NCBI GenBank assembly: GCA_050742975.1
Contig: JBOGDQ010000032.1
Coordinates: 1-35,433 of the forward strand
Source: JBDTGE01 sp050742975
GTDB taxonomy: Bacteria > Actinomycetota > Actinomycetes > Mycobacteriales > Jatrophihabitantaceae
Direction: 5' to 3'
Length of the DNA: 35,433 nt
Shown: positions 23,820 through 32,250 of the stretch, piece after piece
How the letters are laid out: every line of letters starts with the position of its first letter
Numbering within the stretch: the stretch's first letter is position 1
The notes under the pieces: model-generated
Database searches by the model: none
Told to the model about the DNA's origin: nothing
Seen by the model: only the letters and a program-made list of their open reading frames with translations
Position numbers and translations under genes: made by a program

Positions 23820-25507
23820 AGCCCCTCTAGGTACCGGTGGACCAGCATCACCGCCATGGCCCCCTCGCCCACGGCCGAGGCGACTCGCTTGGCCGACTCG
23901 GCGCGGACGTCACCGGCCACGAACACGCCCGGAACGCTCGTCTCCAGGTGCAACGGCGGACGGTCCAGAATCCATCCGGGCGGGAACGCGCCGCCGGCCG
24001 CGAGGTCCGGGCCGGACACGACGAAGCCGCCGCCGTCGCGGACGAGCACGCTGTCCAGCCAGTCCGTGCGCGGCGCGGCGCCGACGAACACGAACAGCCA
24101 GCCGGCATCGACCGTGCTGGTGTCGCCGGTGGTGTTGTCGCGCAGCGTGAGCTGCTCCAGGTGGTCCTCACCGTGCGCCCGGAGCACCTCGGTGCAGGTG
24201 CGCACGCTGACGTTCTCGATCCGCTCGAGCTGCTGGATCAGGTAGTACGACATCGACTCCTGCAGCGACGTGCCCCGCACGAGGATCGTCACCGACCTCG
24301 CAGCACGCGCGAGGTACGCCGCGGCCTGTCCGGCCGAGTTCGCGCCGCCGACCACGTAGATGTCATGGCCCGCGCAGCTGCTCGCCTCGGTCAGCGCCGA
24401 GCCGTAGTAGACGCCGCGGCCGGTCAGCCGATCCAGGCCGTCGGCGGTGAGCTGCCGGTACGAGACACCGGTCGCGAGGATCACCGTGTGCGCGTCGATC
24501 GAGCCGCCGTCGGCAAACCGGACGGTGCGCGCCGACCCGTTCACCTCCAGCCCGACCACGTCACGGGTAGTGATCAGCTCGGCGCCGAACTTCACCGCCT
24601 GCCGCCGCGCCCGCTCGGTCAGCTGGGCGCCGGAGACGCCGTCCGGGAAGCCGAGGTAGTTCTCGATCCGGGAGCTCTGCCCGGCCTGCCCACCGGTGGC
24701 CGTCCGCTCGACCAGTACGGTCCGCAGCCCCTCGGACGCGCCGTACACCGCCGCGCCGAGACCGGCCGGACCACCGCCGATGACGACGAGGTCGTAGAAG
24801 TCCTTCGACGGCGTCGTGCTCAGTCCGACGTGCGCGGCCAGCTCGCCGTCGTCGGGCGCGACCAGTGCGGTGCCGTCCGGCGCGACGACGAGCGGGAGCG
24901 TCTGGGGATCGGCGCCGGCCGCGTCCAGCAGCCGGATCCCTTCCGGCGTCTCGCTGCCGTACCAGCGGTACGGGACCTGGTTGCGGGCGAGGAACTCGCG
25001 CACCTCGGACGAGCGCGCCGACCAGCGGTGCCCGACCACCTTCGTCTCCGGCACCGGGTGGTGGTCGGTGGCGGCCCACGCCTCGAGCTGGGCGTCGATC
25101 ACCGGGTACAGCTTCTCCTCGGGCGGGTCCCACGGCTTGAGCAGGTAGTGGTCCAGGTCTACGACGTTGATCGCCTCGATCGCCGCGCCGGTGTCGGCGT
25201 ATGCGGTGAGCAGGATGCGGCGCGCAGCCGGATACAGGTCCATCGCCGCCTCGAGGAACTGCAGGCCGCTCATGGTCGGCATCCGGTAGTCGGCGAGCAG
25301 CACCGCCACCGCATCGCCGCGCAGCTTCATCGCCCGCAGCGCCTCCAGAGCCTGCTCGCCGGATTCGGCGCGGACGATGCGGTGCTGCTCGCCGTAGCGG
25401 CGGCGCAGGTCGCGGGCCACGGCGCGTGACACGGTCGGGTCGTCGTCGACGGTCAGCAGGCACGGACGCGGTGTCTCGCGCCGCCCAGTGCCCGCGGGCT
25501 CACTCAC
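23816..25507 (-). CDS. Receiver domain fused to a thioredoxin-reductase-like flavoprotein
   Basis: 563 residues, GTG start. Receiver domain about 16-140: acidic DDD (21-23), phospho-acceptor Asp73 in LLADYRMP, and Lys124 in YLLKPW. A small domain (about 150-230; EVREFLARNQVPYRWY) looks glutaredoxin/thioredoxin-like but without CxxC. A flavoprotein follows: FAD site GGGPAG (244-249), GGQAGQSSRIENYLGFP (272-288) and NADPH site VVGGANSAGQAA (385-396). At the position of the thioredoxin reductase CxxC there is GSAL (369-372), so dithiol exchange by the classic route is not possible. It is coupled to the histidine kinase and probably changes its redox activity on phosphorylation; the substrate is unknown. 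Confidence 0.9.
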   Translation of the reverse strand: MSEPAGTGRRETPRPCLLTVDDDPTVSRAVARDLRRRYGEQHRIVRAESGEQALEALRAMKLRGDAVAVLLADYRMPTMSGLQFLEAAMDLYPAARRILLTAYADTGAAIEAINVVDLDHYLLKPWDPPEEKLYPVIDAQLEAWAATDHHPVPETKVVGHRWSARSSEVREFLARNQVPYRWYGSETPEGIRLLDAAGADPQTLPLVVAPDGTALVAPDDGELAAHVGLSTTPSKDFYDLVVIGGGPAGLGAAVYGASEGLRTVLVERTATGGQAGQSSRIENYLGFPDGVSGAQLTERARRQAVKFGAELITTRDVVGLEVNGSARTVRFADGGSIDAHTVILATGVSYRQLTADGLDRLTGRGVYYGSALTEASSCAGHDIYVVGGANSAGQAAAYLARAARSVTILVRGTSLQESMSYYLIQQLERIENVSVRTCTEVLRAHGEDHLEQLTLRDNTTGDTSTVDAGWLFVFVGAAPRTDWLDSVLVRDGGGFVVSGPDLAAGGAFPPGWILDRPPLHLETSVPGVFVAGDVRAESAKRVASAVGEGAMAVMLVHRYLEGL

Positions 25508-25520
25508 CGCACGAGCCTAT

Positions 25521-25541
25521 CCGCCGCCGGCTCAGCGGCGG
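25521..25541. promoter_or_regulatory. Hairpin in the divergent region before the receiver-flavoprotein gene
   Basis: CCGCCGC (25521-25527) and GCGGCGG (25535-25541) form a 7-bp stem with a 7-base loop, 13 bases upstream of the GTG at 25507. A CGGTGGCCGGC sequence is repeated directly at about 25539 and 25555. Either could be an operator or leader structure for the divergent pair with the MFS gene. Confidence 0.3.
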
Positions 25542-25659
25542 TGGCCGGCGAAGTCGGTGGCCGGCTGCTGTCGAAATCGGGCGGTGCCGTTCGACGTAAG
25601 GGTGAGGCCGCTTCGTTTCGCGGTCGAGACCAACACCTGAGGCGAGAGGCCCCTTTGCA

Positions 25660-27141
25660 ATGAGCACCCAGATGATCCCGCGGACTTCGATCACCGCGGA
25701 CGCCCCACCCGACCCTCGGCGTTGGAAGGCGCTCGGCGTGCTCGGACTGATCCAGTTCATGCTCGTCCTCGACATCACCGTCGTGAACGTGGCGCTCCCC
25801 CGGATCCAGCGCGACCTCGGCTTCTCCGAGTCAGGCCTGGCCTGGGTCGTCAACGGCTACGTGCTGATGGCCGGCGGCCTGCTGCTGCTCGGCGGGCGGA
25901 TGGCGGACCTGCTTGGCCGCCGCCGGCTGTTCCTGCTCGGCGTCGGCCTGTTCGCGATCGCCTCGGCGACCTGCGGGGCGGCGGTCGATCCGAGCATGCT
26001 CGTCGCCTCGCGGTTCCTGCAGGGCGCCGGCGAGGCCATGGCCGCTCCGGCCTCGCTCGGCCTGATCGCGCTGCTGTTCCCCGACCCGCGCGAGCGGATG
26101 AAGGCACTCGGCATCTGGGGTGGCATCGCCGGTCTCGGCGGCACGCTGGGCACCGTCATCTCCGGCGTGCTGGTCGACCTCGCCTCGTGGCGCTGGATCT
26201 TCTTCGTCAACCTGCCGGTGGCCGCGATCGCGCTGGTGCTCGTCCCCCGCCTGGTGTCCGAGAGCCGCATGGTCCGCACGTCACGGCGGCCCGACTTCGC
26301 GGGCGCGGTCAGCGGCACTGCCGGGCTGATCGCCGTCGTCGACGGCCTGCTGCAGGCCGCGACCCACCCGTGGGGCTCGGCGCAGGTACTGCTGCCGCTC
26401 GTCGGCGGCCTCGGCCTGCTGGCGGTGATGATCCGGTTCGAGGCCGTCTCCAAGTCGCCGCTCATCCCGCTGGAGTTCTTCCGGAACCGAACCCGGGTCG
26501 TCACCAACGCCACGACGCTGTTCTTCTCCTCCGCGTTCTTCAGCTACTTCTTCCTGCTCACGCTGTTCGAGCAGCAGATCCTGCACTACTCACCGCTCAA
26601 AGGTGGCCTGGCCTACCTGCCGTTCGGGATCACCATCGGCGCCGGCATCGCGCTGGGCACCGCGCTCATGCCCCGCGTCGGGGTGCGGCCGCTGCTCGCT
26701 ACCGGCTTCTTCACCTCTGCCGTCGGCCTGTTCCTCACCAGCACCATCGACGTCGGCGCGTCCTACACCGGCAGCGTGCTACCCGGCATGATCGTGCTCG
26801 GCCTCGGCTCCGGGATCACCTTCCCCGCGATCGGCAACGCGGCCCTGCACGAGGTGACCGGTCAGGACTCGTCCCTGGCGTCGGGTGTGCAGAGCGCGAT
26901 GCAGCAGGTCGGCGGCGCGCTCGGGCTGTCCTGCCTCGTGACGTTCGGGTTGCGGCACGCGACCACGCAGATCCACGACGGCGCCCTGCCCGCGGTCGCT
27001 GCGACGCACGGCTACGTGCTGGCGTTCCGCATCGGCGTCGTGCTGCTGATCGCGGGCGGGGTGCTGGTGCTCGCGCTGCTCGAACACGTCAGCGCCGCAC
27101 CCCGCAATCACGCGGAAGACCTGGTCACCGAGTCGGTCTGA
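25660..27141 (+). CDS. MFS transporter, DHA2 family (EmrB/QacA-like, 14 segments)
   Basis: 493 residues. Starts with LGVLGLIQFMLVLDITVVNVALPRIQRDLGFSESGLAWVVNGYVLMAGGLLLLGGRMADLLGRRRLF, which contains the DHA2 motif LDxTVVNVALP and motif A (GGRMADLLGRRR). Motif C is seen as GIWGGIAGLGGTLGTVISGVL. The length fits 14 membrane segments. It is a proton-driven exporter of drugs or metabolites; the substrate is unknown. No TetR/MarR regulator lies beside it. ATG start; AGGCGAGAGG is about 13 bases upstream. The last 34 bases overlap the convergent COG4705 gene. Confidence 0.92.
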   Translation: MSTQMIPRTSITADAPPDPRRWKALGVLGLIQFMLVLDITVVNVALPRIQRDLGFSESGLAWVVNGYVLMAGGLLLLGGRMADLLGRRRLFLLGVGLFAIASATCGAAVDPSMLVASRFLQGAGEAMAAPASLGLIALLFPDPRERMKALGIWGGIAGLGGTLGTVISGVLVDLASWRWIFFVNLPVAAIALVLVPRLVSESRMVRTSRRPDFAGAVSGTAGLIAVVDGLLQAATHPWGSAQVLLPLVGGLGLLAVMIRFEAVSKSPLIPLEFFRNRTRVVTNATTLFFSSAFFSYFFLLTLFEQQILHYSPLKGGLAYLPFGITIGAGIALGTALMPRVGVRPLLATGFFTSAVGLFLTSTIDVGASYTGSVLPGMIVLGLGSGITFPAIGNAALHEVTGQDSSLASGVQSAMQQVGGALGLSCLVTFGLRHATTQIHDGALPAVAATHGYVLAFRIGVVLLIAGGVLVLALLEHVSAAPRNHAEDLVTESV

Positions 27142-27926
27142 TCACGCTCGCGCGGGACGTCGAGCTTGGTGCGCGCGAGGTAGACGACGAACCCGACGAT
27201 CAGGGCGGCGAGTACGAGGCTGACCGGTCCGGGGCCGAGGGCCAGCCCGCCGCGGGCGTGCGAGACGCCGAACCAGTCCGCGAACGATGCGCCGAGCGGC
27301 CGGGTCAGCACGTACGCCGTCCAGAACGCGAGGATGGGATTGAGCCCGAACCGCCAGTAGCCGACGGCCGGGACGGCGATCGCGCCCGCGAACAACAGGC
27401 CCGAGGAGAAGTAGCCCAGGCGGACGGTCACTGCCATCATGTCGCCGGCGGCCGTCCCGAGCGCGAACGTCGCGACCACCGCGGCCCAGTAGAACAGCTC
27501 GCGCTGCCTGGTGCGCACGCTGTGAATCGACAGGGTGTGCTCGCATGCCTGCCAGGTGATGAACACCGCGGCGAGCACGACGACGAACAGGATCGTGGAC
27601 ACCAGGTACGGCACCCCGAATCCCACATGCAGCACGTCGGCAGCCATGGTCCCGAACACGCCGACCATCGCCACGGCGAACCAGTAGAGCCGGGCGAGGT
27701 AGCGCGGCGCGCGCAGCTGGATCAGCAGCGCCACGCAGAAGACGACGAACCCGATCAGGACGGCCACGACCGGATTCATGCTGTGGACCATGAAGTCCGA
27801 GGCCGACTCCCCGAACGCGGTGGTGAGGGCCTTGACCAGCCAGAAGAACGCGGTGACCTCGGGAACCTTGACCGCGAGCGTTCGCCCGGTCGTGGACGCC
27901 AGTGTGCCGGAGCGCTCTGCAGACAT
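27108..27926 (-). CDS. COG4705-type integral membrane protein
   Basis: 272 residues and about eight membrane segments, apparently two related halves: KVPEVTAFFWLVKALTTAFGESASDFMV in the first and YWAAVVATFALGTAAGDMMA in the second. The end of the family signature is intact (YWRFGLNPILAFWTAYVLTRPLGASFADW). Acidic residues inside the membrane segments (E, D in FGESASD and TAAGDM) are typical and could bind a cation, but I cannot assign a substrate. ATG at 27926, transcribed alone and divergent from the EAL-GAF gene. Confidence 0.83.
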   Translation of the reverse strand: MSAERSGTLASTTGRTLAVKVPEVTAFFWLVKALTTAFGESASDFMVHSMNPVVAVLIGFVVFCVALLIQLRAPRYLARLYWFAVAMVGVFGTMAADVLHVGFGVPYLVSTILFVVVLAAVFITWQACEHTLSIHSVRTRQRELFYWAAVVATFALGTAAGDMMAVTVRLGYFSSGLLFAGAIAVPAVGYWRFGLNPILAFWTAYVLTRPLGASFADWFGVSHARGGLALGPGPVSLVLAALIVGFVVYLARTKLDVPRERDQTDSVTRSSA

Positions 27927-27961
27927 GGGCCGGACGCTGCCAGCCCTTGCTGGGAATCAGC

Positions 27962-28015
27962 TCGCAACTTCGGTAGATCCTAATCCTTCCAGCTGTGTTA
28001 GATTTGTGTAAAGTC
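27962..28015. promoter_or_regulatory. AT-richer divergent promoter region
   Basis: The stretch before the EAL-GAF gene contains TAGATC (27974-27979), TTAGAT (27998-28003) and TGTAAA (28007-28012), standing out against the GC-rich surroundings. -10 elements for either or both divergent genes may lie here; no convincing -35 partner can be fixed. Confidence 0.35.
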
Positions 28016-28048
28016 CACGCTTCGGGGGAAGCCGATCCGGAGATTGCC

Positions 28049-29326
28049 ATGAGCTACCCGCTGACGAAGGCGCGCAGCCGCCTGCACATGGTCAGTGACG
28101 GCGTCGTCCCGGCGTGGGACAGCATCGAGATCCACATCCAGCCGATCGTCGACGTCGCGACCGGAGCGCCGGCCGCCGCCGAGGCACTGGCTCGCTTCCC
28201 GGCGCGCAACGACGGCTCACCGACCGACGTGTTCGCCGGCGCGTACGCCAACGGACGAGGTGTCGAGCTCGAGGCCGCGTGCCTGCGGGCCGCCCTGGCG
28301 GCGCGGGATCGGCTACCGGACGGCGTGCTGCTGTCGGTCAACGTGAGCCCGGACGTCCTCACCCACCCGCTCGTGCGGCAGTGCTGGCCGACCGACCTGA
28401 ACGGCCTGATCATCGAGGTCACCGAGCACCGGGCGAGCAGCCCGATGCAGCTCAGCGACGAGCTGGCCCACCTGCGCAGGCGCGGAGCAGCGATCGCGAT
28501 CGACGACGTGAGCACCGGATACGCGGGCCTGCTGCGGCTGGCCACCCTGCGCCCGGACTACGTCAAGGTCGACCGGCAGATCGTGGCCGGTGTCCGCGAC
28601 AGCATCGCCCAGAGCGCGGTGCTGGAGGCGCTCGTCGGCCTGTCGCACCGGCTCGGCGCGGCCGTGATCGGCGAGGGAGTCGAGCGCATCGACGACCTCA
28701 GCGCCCTGGCCGAGTTCGACGTCGACCTCGCGCAGGGGTACGCCGTCGCGCGGCCCTCCACCCAGCTCACCCCGATCCCCGTCCTGATCACCGAGACCTG
28801 CCTGGCCGGCCGCCGTCACCTGCTGCACCGGCCGGCACCGGTGGGCCGCAGCGCCGCGCGCATGCGGGACATGCATGCGGTCACCGCCGCGCTCGGCCGG
28901 GTGGTCGAGCACGCCGACCTGCACGACGCGATCAGCCGCGCCGGGACTCAGCTGGACGTGGACGTCATCGCCGTGTCCGTCCTCGGCGAGGACCAGTGCC
29001 TGCGCGAGGTCGCGATCAGCGGCGCCGATCTCGACCACGGCACCTACGACGTCACCGAGTTCCCGGCCACCGCGCTCGCGCTCAGCACGGGCGTGACCAT
29101 CGAGGCGCACCTCAACGATCCGCTGAGCGATCCCGCCGAGCGCGACGTGCTCGCCCGGCTCGGCCAGGCCAGCCTGCTGCTCGTCCCGCTGTGCGTGAAC
29201 GGCAGCGCGATCGGCGTGCTCGAGCTGGCGCACCGCACGCCCCGTCGGTGGAGCAGCCACGACATCGCCAACGCGCACGGGCTGGCCGAGCACCTGTGCA
29301 ACGTGCTACAGCGGATCGACGCCTGA
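28049..29326 (+). CDS. EAL-domain c-di-GMP phosphodiesterase with C-terminal GAF domain
   Basis: 425 residues from the ATG at 28049, with GGAG seven bases upstream; the frame is open further back, but without support. The EAL domain (about 25-250) keeps the catalytic set: EAL itself (45-47), NVS, EVTEH, IDDVSTGYAGL (the DDFGTG loop), VKVDRQIV and GEGVE, so phosphodiesterase activity is plausible. There is no GGDEF domain. The second part (about 280-420) fits a GAF fold (VVEHADLHDAISRAGTQLDVDVIAVSVL ... ASLLLVPLCVNGSAIGVLELAH) that may bind a small ligand and control the enzyme. No membrane segment. Confidence 0.9.
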   Translation: MSYPLTKARSRLHMVSDGVVPAWDSIEIHIQPIVDVATGAPAAAEALARFPARNDGSPTDVFAGAYANGRGVELEAACLRAALAARDRLPDGVLLSVNVSPDVLTHPLVRQCWPTDLNGLIIEVTEHRASSPMQLSDELAHLRRRGAAIAIDDVSTGYAGLLRLATLRPDYVKVDRQIVAGVRDSIAQSAVLEALVGLSHRLGAAVIGEGVERIDDLSALAEFDVDLAQGYAVARPSTQLTPIPVLITETCLAGRRHLLHRPAPVGRSAARMRDMHAVTAALGRVVEHADLHDAISRAGTQLDVDVIAVSVLGEDQCLREVAISGADLDHGTYDVTEFPATALALSTGVTIEAHLNDPLSDPAERDVLARLGQASLLLVPLCVNGSAIGVLELAHRTPRRWSSHDIANAHGLAEHLCNVLQRIDA

Positions 29327-29438
29327 CTGGTTCGCTGCCGGTCGCGGACCCGAGCAGCGAACCAGAATCCGTGGGCGAAACTGGTGACCTGCTCCGGTCG
29401 GGCGCCACACCACCAGGTGACAGGCGGATGATCGGTCC

Positions 29439-30128
29439 GTGGGCACCAGCGGCCAGTACTGGGTCGCGGTCGCGTTCGGCGGCACGATCGGGCTGATCGC
29501 GTGCATCGTGGCGCGCAGGTACCCCGGGCGACCGGCGACGCGGGTCGGGCGGGCCCTTGCCGTCCTGCTGGCCGCCGACGCGATCACCTTCATCCTTCGC
29601 CCGGTCGTCACCGGCGACTGGAGCGCGCGCGATTCGCTGCCGCTGGCCCTGTGCGACGCGGCGCTCGTGCTCGCAGCAATCGTCTGCTGGCTGCCGCGAT
29701 GGCAGCTGGGCGTCGAGCTGACCTACTTCTGGGGACTGACCGGAACCCTGCAGGCGGTGCTGACACCCGATCTGTCGACGCCGTTCCCCCATCTCGCGTT
29801 CATCCAGTTCGTCGTCGGCCATCTGGGCATCGTGGTCGCGGCCCTCTACCTCGTCCTCGGGCTGGGACTGGAGCCACGACGCGGATCGGTGCCGCGGGTA
29901 TTCGCGATCACCGCGGCCTACACGGCGTGCGTCGGCGTCGTCGACGCGCTGACCGGCGGCAACTACATGTACCTGGCCGACCGCCCTGCGCACGCCTCGC
30001 TGCTCTCGATGCTCGGTCCGTGGCCCTGGTACCTCGCGAGCGCGGCGGCGGTGGCCTTCACGATGCTCCTGGTCCTTGATGCACCCTTCCACCACCGCGC
30101 CGGGCTCAGCGGGCCAGGCCGTCGATGA
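29439..30128 (+). CDS. TIGR02206/YwaF-like membrane protein
   Basis: 229 residues with six to seven membrane segments. The family pattern shows in LPLALCDAALVLAAIVCWL, ELTYFWGLTGTLQAVLTPDLSTPFPHLAFIQFVVGHLGIVVAALYLV and NYMYLADRPAHASLLSMLGPWPWYL. The GxxGTLQAxLTPD and HLGIVxAALY segments are typical. Function of the family is unknown. GTG start without a strong ribosome binding site. The last 23 bases overlap the convergent YbaK-type gene. Confidence 0.83.
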   Translation: MGTSGQYWVAVAFGGTIGLIACIVARRYPGRPATRVGRALAVLLAADAITFILRPVVTGDWSARDSLPLALCDAALVLAAIVCWLPRWQLGVELTYFWGLTGTLQAVLTPDLSTPFPHLAFIQFVVGHLGIVVAALYLVLGLGLEPRRGSVPRVFAITAAYTACVGVVDALTGGNYMYLADRPAHASLLSMLGPWPWYLASAAAVAFTMLLVLDAPFHHRAGLSGPGRR

Positions 30129-30630
30129 CCTCCGTGCCGGCCAGCGCGGCCAGAGCGGCGGCCGACACGGCCAGCTTCGAGCGACGCAGTCCGCTGCCGA
30201 TGACCACGACGTCGCGCTCGCACACGGCGGCGTCGATCAACACCGGCCACGAGGCCGGCAGCCCGATCGGGGTGATCCCGCCGTACTCCATGCCGGATAG
30301 CGCGACGGCGTCGTCCATCGCCGCGAAGGACGCCTTGCGCGCGTCCAGCCGCCGTCGCACGACCCCGTTCACGTCCGCGCGGGTCGTCGCGAGCACGACG
30401 CAGGCCGCGTAAGAGGTCTCGCCCCCGCGCCGCCCGGCGATCACGACGCAGTTGGCCGAGTCCGCCATCAGCACGCCGTAGTGCTCGCAGAACTCCGCGG
30501 TGTCCGCGAGGGACGGGTCGATCGGCGCGGCGAGGACCTCCGGCCCGGATGCGGCGACCGAGGACGCAACCGGAGCCGCGACGAGGTCGGCGTAGCCCGG
30601 CTGCCACTGCAGCGTCCCGGGACCGATCAC
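30106..30630 (-). CDS. YbaK/ProX-type aminoacyl-tRNA deacylase domain protein
   Basis: 174 residues from the GTG at 30630; the longer open frame lies over the CoA-binding gene and is rejected. Family features: ANCVVIAGRRGGETSYAACVVLATTRADVNGVVRRRLDARKASFA, with the Lys of the RKASF motif, followed by GMEYGGITPIGLPASWPVLIDAAV, which corresponds to the GxxxGGxxPxG loop. Such domains remove wrongly attached amino acids from tRNA (Cys-tRNAPro and others). It begins only 24 bases from the divergent CoA-binding gene. Confidence 0.85.
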   Translation of the reverse strand: MIGPGTLQWQPGYADLVAAPVASSVAASGPEVLAAPIDPSLADTAEFCEHYGVLMADSANCVVIAGRRGGETSYAACVVLATTRADVNGVVRRRLDARKASFAAMDDAVALSGMEYGGITPIGLPASWPVLIDAAVCERDVVVIGSGLRRSKLAVSAAALAALAGTEVIDGLAR

Positions 30631-30654
30631 TCGGGCGAGCTTACTGTGGCGGGT

Positions 30655-31101
30655 ATGGACGTCATGGACGCGACCGTCGAGAAGATCCTGACCGGGTACG
30701 ACACGATCACCGTGGTCGGCGCAAGCAACGCGACCGGGAAGGCTGCGCACTACGTGCCCGAGCACATGCAGGAGCACGGCTGGCGGATCGTCCCGATCAA
30801 CCCGCACGAGGACGAGATCCTCGGTGAGCGGGTGTATCGCTCGCTCGCGGACGTCCCGACGGGGACGGTCGGTCTGGTCGACGTGTTCCGACCGTCGGAG
30901 CGGACCCCGGACATCGCCCGCCAGGCGGTTGCCGCGGGCGCCGGCGCGCTGTGGCTGCAACTGCACATCGCCTCGGCCGAGTCCCGCAGGATCGCCGAGG
31001 ACGCCGGGCTGCTCTACGTGCAGGACCGGTGCCTGATCATCGAGCAGCGCCGGCTGGGTCTCAACGCGCCGACGCTCGGGCCGCCGCCTGCCACGACGTG
31101 A
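30655..31101 (+). CDS. CoA-binding (YccU-like) domain protein
   Basis: 148 residues. A Rossmann-type fold with TITVVGASNATGKAAHYVPEHMQEHGWRIVPINPHEDEILGERVYRSLADVP, then GLVDVFRPSERTPDIARQAVAAGAGALWLQLHIAS and a final DRCLIIEQRRL. These are the standard blocks of the single-domain CoA_binding family related to succinyl-CoA synthetase alpha. It probably binds CoA or a CoA thioester; no catalytic partner is nearby. ATG at 30655; an ATG at 30664 is also possible. The last 41 bases overlap the convergent FMN reductase gene. Confidence 0.87.
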   Translation: MDVMDATVEKILTGYDTITVVGASNATGKAAHYVPEHMQEHGWRIVPINPHEDEILGERVYRSLADVPTGTVGLVDVFRPSERTPDIARQAVAAGAGALWLQLHIASAESRRIAEDAGLLYVQDRCLIIEQRRLGLNAPTLGPPPATT

Positions 31102-31630
31102 ACTCGACGAGCTGGCCGGCGAGGATCTCCAGCGCACCACTGACCCTCGGGTCGTCCGGCTGCTGCTCGGCCGAGTTCATCGTGACGCCGAACGGGGTGG
31201 GCCAGCCGCGCAGCGCGTGGACGGCCGAGCGCACCGAGACGAGCGCCGTGCCGCACGCCTGCCAGCCGGCCGCCGAGACGATGATGCCGACGGCCCGGCC
31301 GTCCAGGTAGGGCCGCGCGTCCTCGCGCAGCAACTCCAGGTGATCGAGCGCGTTCTTCACCAGCCCGGACATGCTGCCGTGGTAGCCCGGCGTCGCGATG
31401 ACCACCGCGTCCGCCCGGCGCACCGTGTCCACCAGTTCGTCGGCGACGTCACTCGGGGGCAGCTCGTCCGCGCTGAAGATCGGCAGCTCGGCCAGCTGTG
31501 GCCCGTCGAAGGCCACGGTGCGCGCGCCCCGGGCCTCGGCCAGGCGCAGGCAGTCGTGCAGCAGCCTCGAGGTGAGCGAGGCCGAGCCGGTGGAACCGCC
31601 CAGTCCCACGATCAGCGGGCCGTCACTCAT
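31061..31630 (-). CDS. NADPH-dependent FMN reductase family protein
   Basis: 189 residues with a flavodoxin-like fold. FMN phosphate loop at the N-terminus (LGGSTGSASLTSRLL), and the flavin loop ATPGYHGSMSGLVKNALDHLE, which matches the family's P-x-Y-x-G-S-x-x-x-L-K-N-A-x-D block. Reduces FMN or quinone-like substrates with NAD(P)H. Start ATG at 31630 with GGGAG eight bases upstream. Confidence 0.9.
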   Translation of the reverse strand: MSDGPLIVGLGGSTGSASLTSRLLHDCLRLAEARGARTVAFDGPQLAELPIFSADELPPSDVADELVDTVRRADAVVIATPGYHGSMSGLVKNALDHLELLREDARPYLDGRAVGIIVSAAGWQACGTALVSVRSAVHALRGWPTPFGVTMNSAEQQPDDPRVSGALEILAGQLVEFTSWQAAARASAR

Positions 31631-31707
31631 GGGTACTCCCGTTCCTCGTCCGTGCGTTTCACTCTAGGGTCGAGGTAGAACAGTCGAGCACGCAGGAGAT
31701 GGCGCAC

Positions 31708-32250
31708 ATGAGTCTGGATCGCCCAGCCGCACAGGATCCCTATGAGAAGCTGCCGCAGGTCGGCACGTTCGCGGTGACCAGTTCCGACCTGACCGAGGGC
31801 CGGCCGCTGGCCGACACGTTCGCCTACGAGGGCGCGACGGACGCGGCCGCGAACCGTTCGCCCCAGCTGTCCTGGAGCGGGTTCCCGGACGGGACGAAGA
31901 GCTTCGCCGTCACCTGCTACGACCCGGACGCCCCTACGCCGTCAGGGTTCTGGCACTGGGTGCTGGTCGACGTCCCGCTGTCGACGACCTCGCTCGATCA
32001 GGGCGCCGGAGCAGCGGGCGCGTCGCTGCCCGGCGGTGCGTTCCACGTGCGCAACGACTGGAGCAGCAAGGACTACGGCGGCGCGTTCCCGCCGGACGGT
32101 GACCGCGCGCACCGCTACTACTTCGTGGTGCACGCCGTCGACGTCGACTCGCTCGGTATCGACGACGAGGCGAGCGCTGCGGTCGTCTCGTTCAACCTGG
32201 CGTTCCACACGCTGGCGCGGGCCCAGCTCGTCGGCACGTTCCAGCGCTGA
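31708..32250 (+). CDS. YbhB/YbcL-type PEBP (Raf kinase inhibitor-like) protein
   Basis: 180 residues. There are ATGs at 31699 and 31708; AGGAG ends directly before the first, so the second, nine bases on, is the better start. The PEBP ligand pocket is seen: NRSPQLSWSGFPDGTKSFAVTCYDPDAPTPSGFWHWVLVDVP (the DPDAP and WxHW motifs) and a later HRYYFVVHAVD. Cytoplasmic, since no signal peptide is seen. The bacterial function is unclear; the pocket binds anions or phosphorylated ligands. The stop shares one base with the next start (TGATG). Confidence 0.93.
   Translation: MSLDRPAAQDPYEKLPQVGTFAVTSSDLTEGRPLADTFAYEGATDAAANRSPQLSWSGFPDGTKSFAVTCYDPDAPTPSGFWHWVLVDVPLSTTSLDQGAGAAGASLPGGAFHVRNDWSSKDYGGAFPPDGDRAHRYYFVVHAVDVDSLGIDDEASAAVVSFNLAFHTLARAQLVGTFQR

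Noticed and set aside
22284..24245. 653-codon plus-strand frame opposite the cNMP-binding kinase
   Set aside because: Full of His/Arg/Asp/Val repeats with no domain; the minus-strand kinase has all expected motifs.
30631..31140. N-terminal extension of the YbaK-type protein
   Set aside because: Antisense to the CoA-binding gene, which has clear family blocks.
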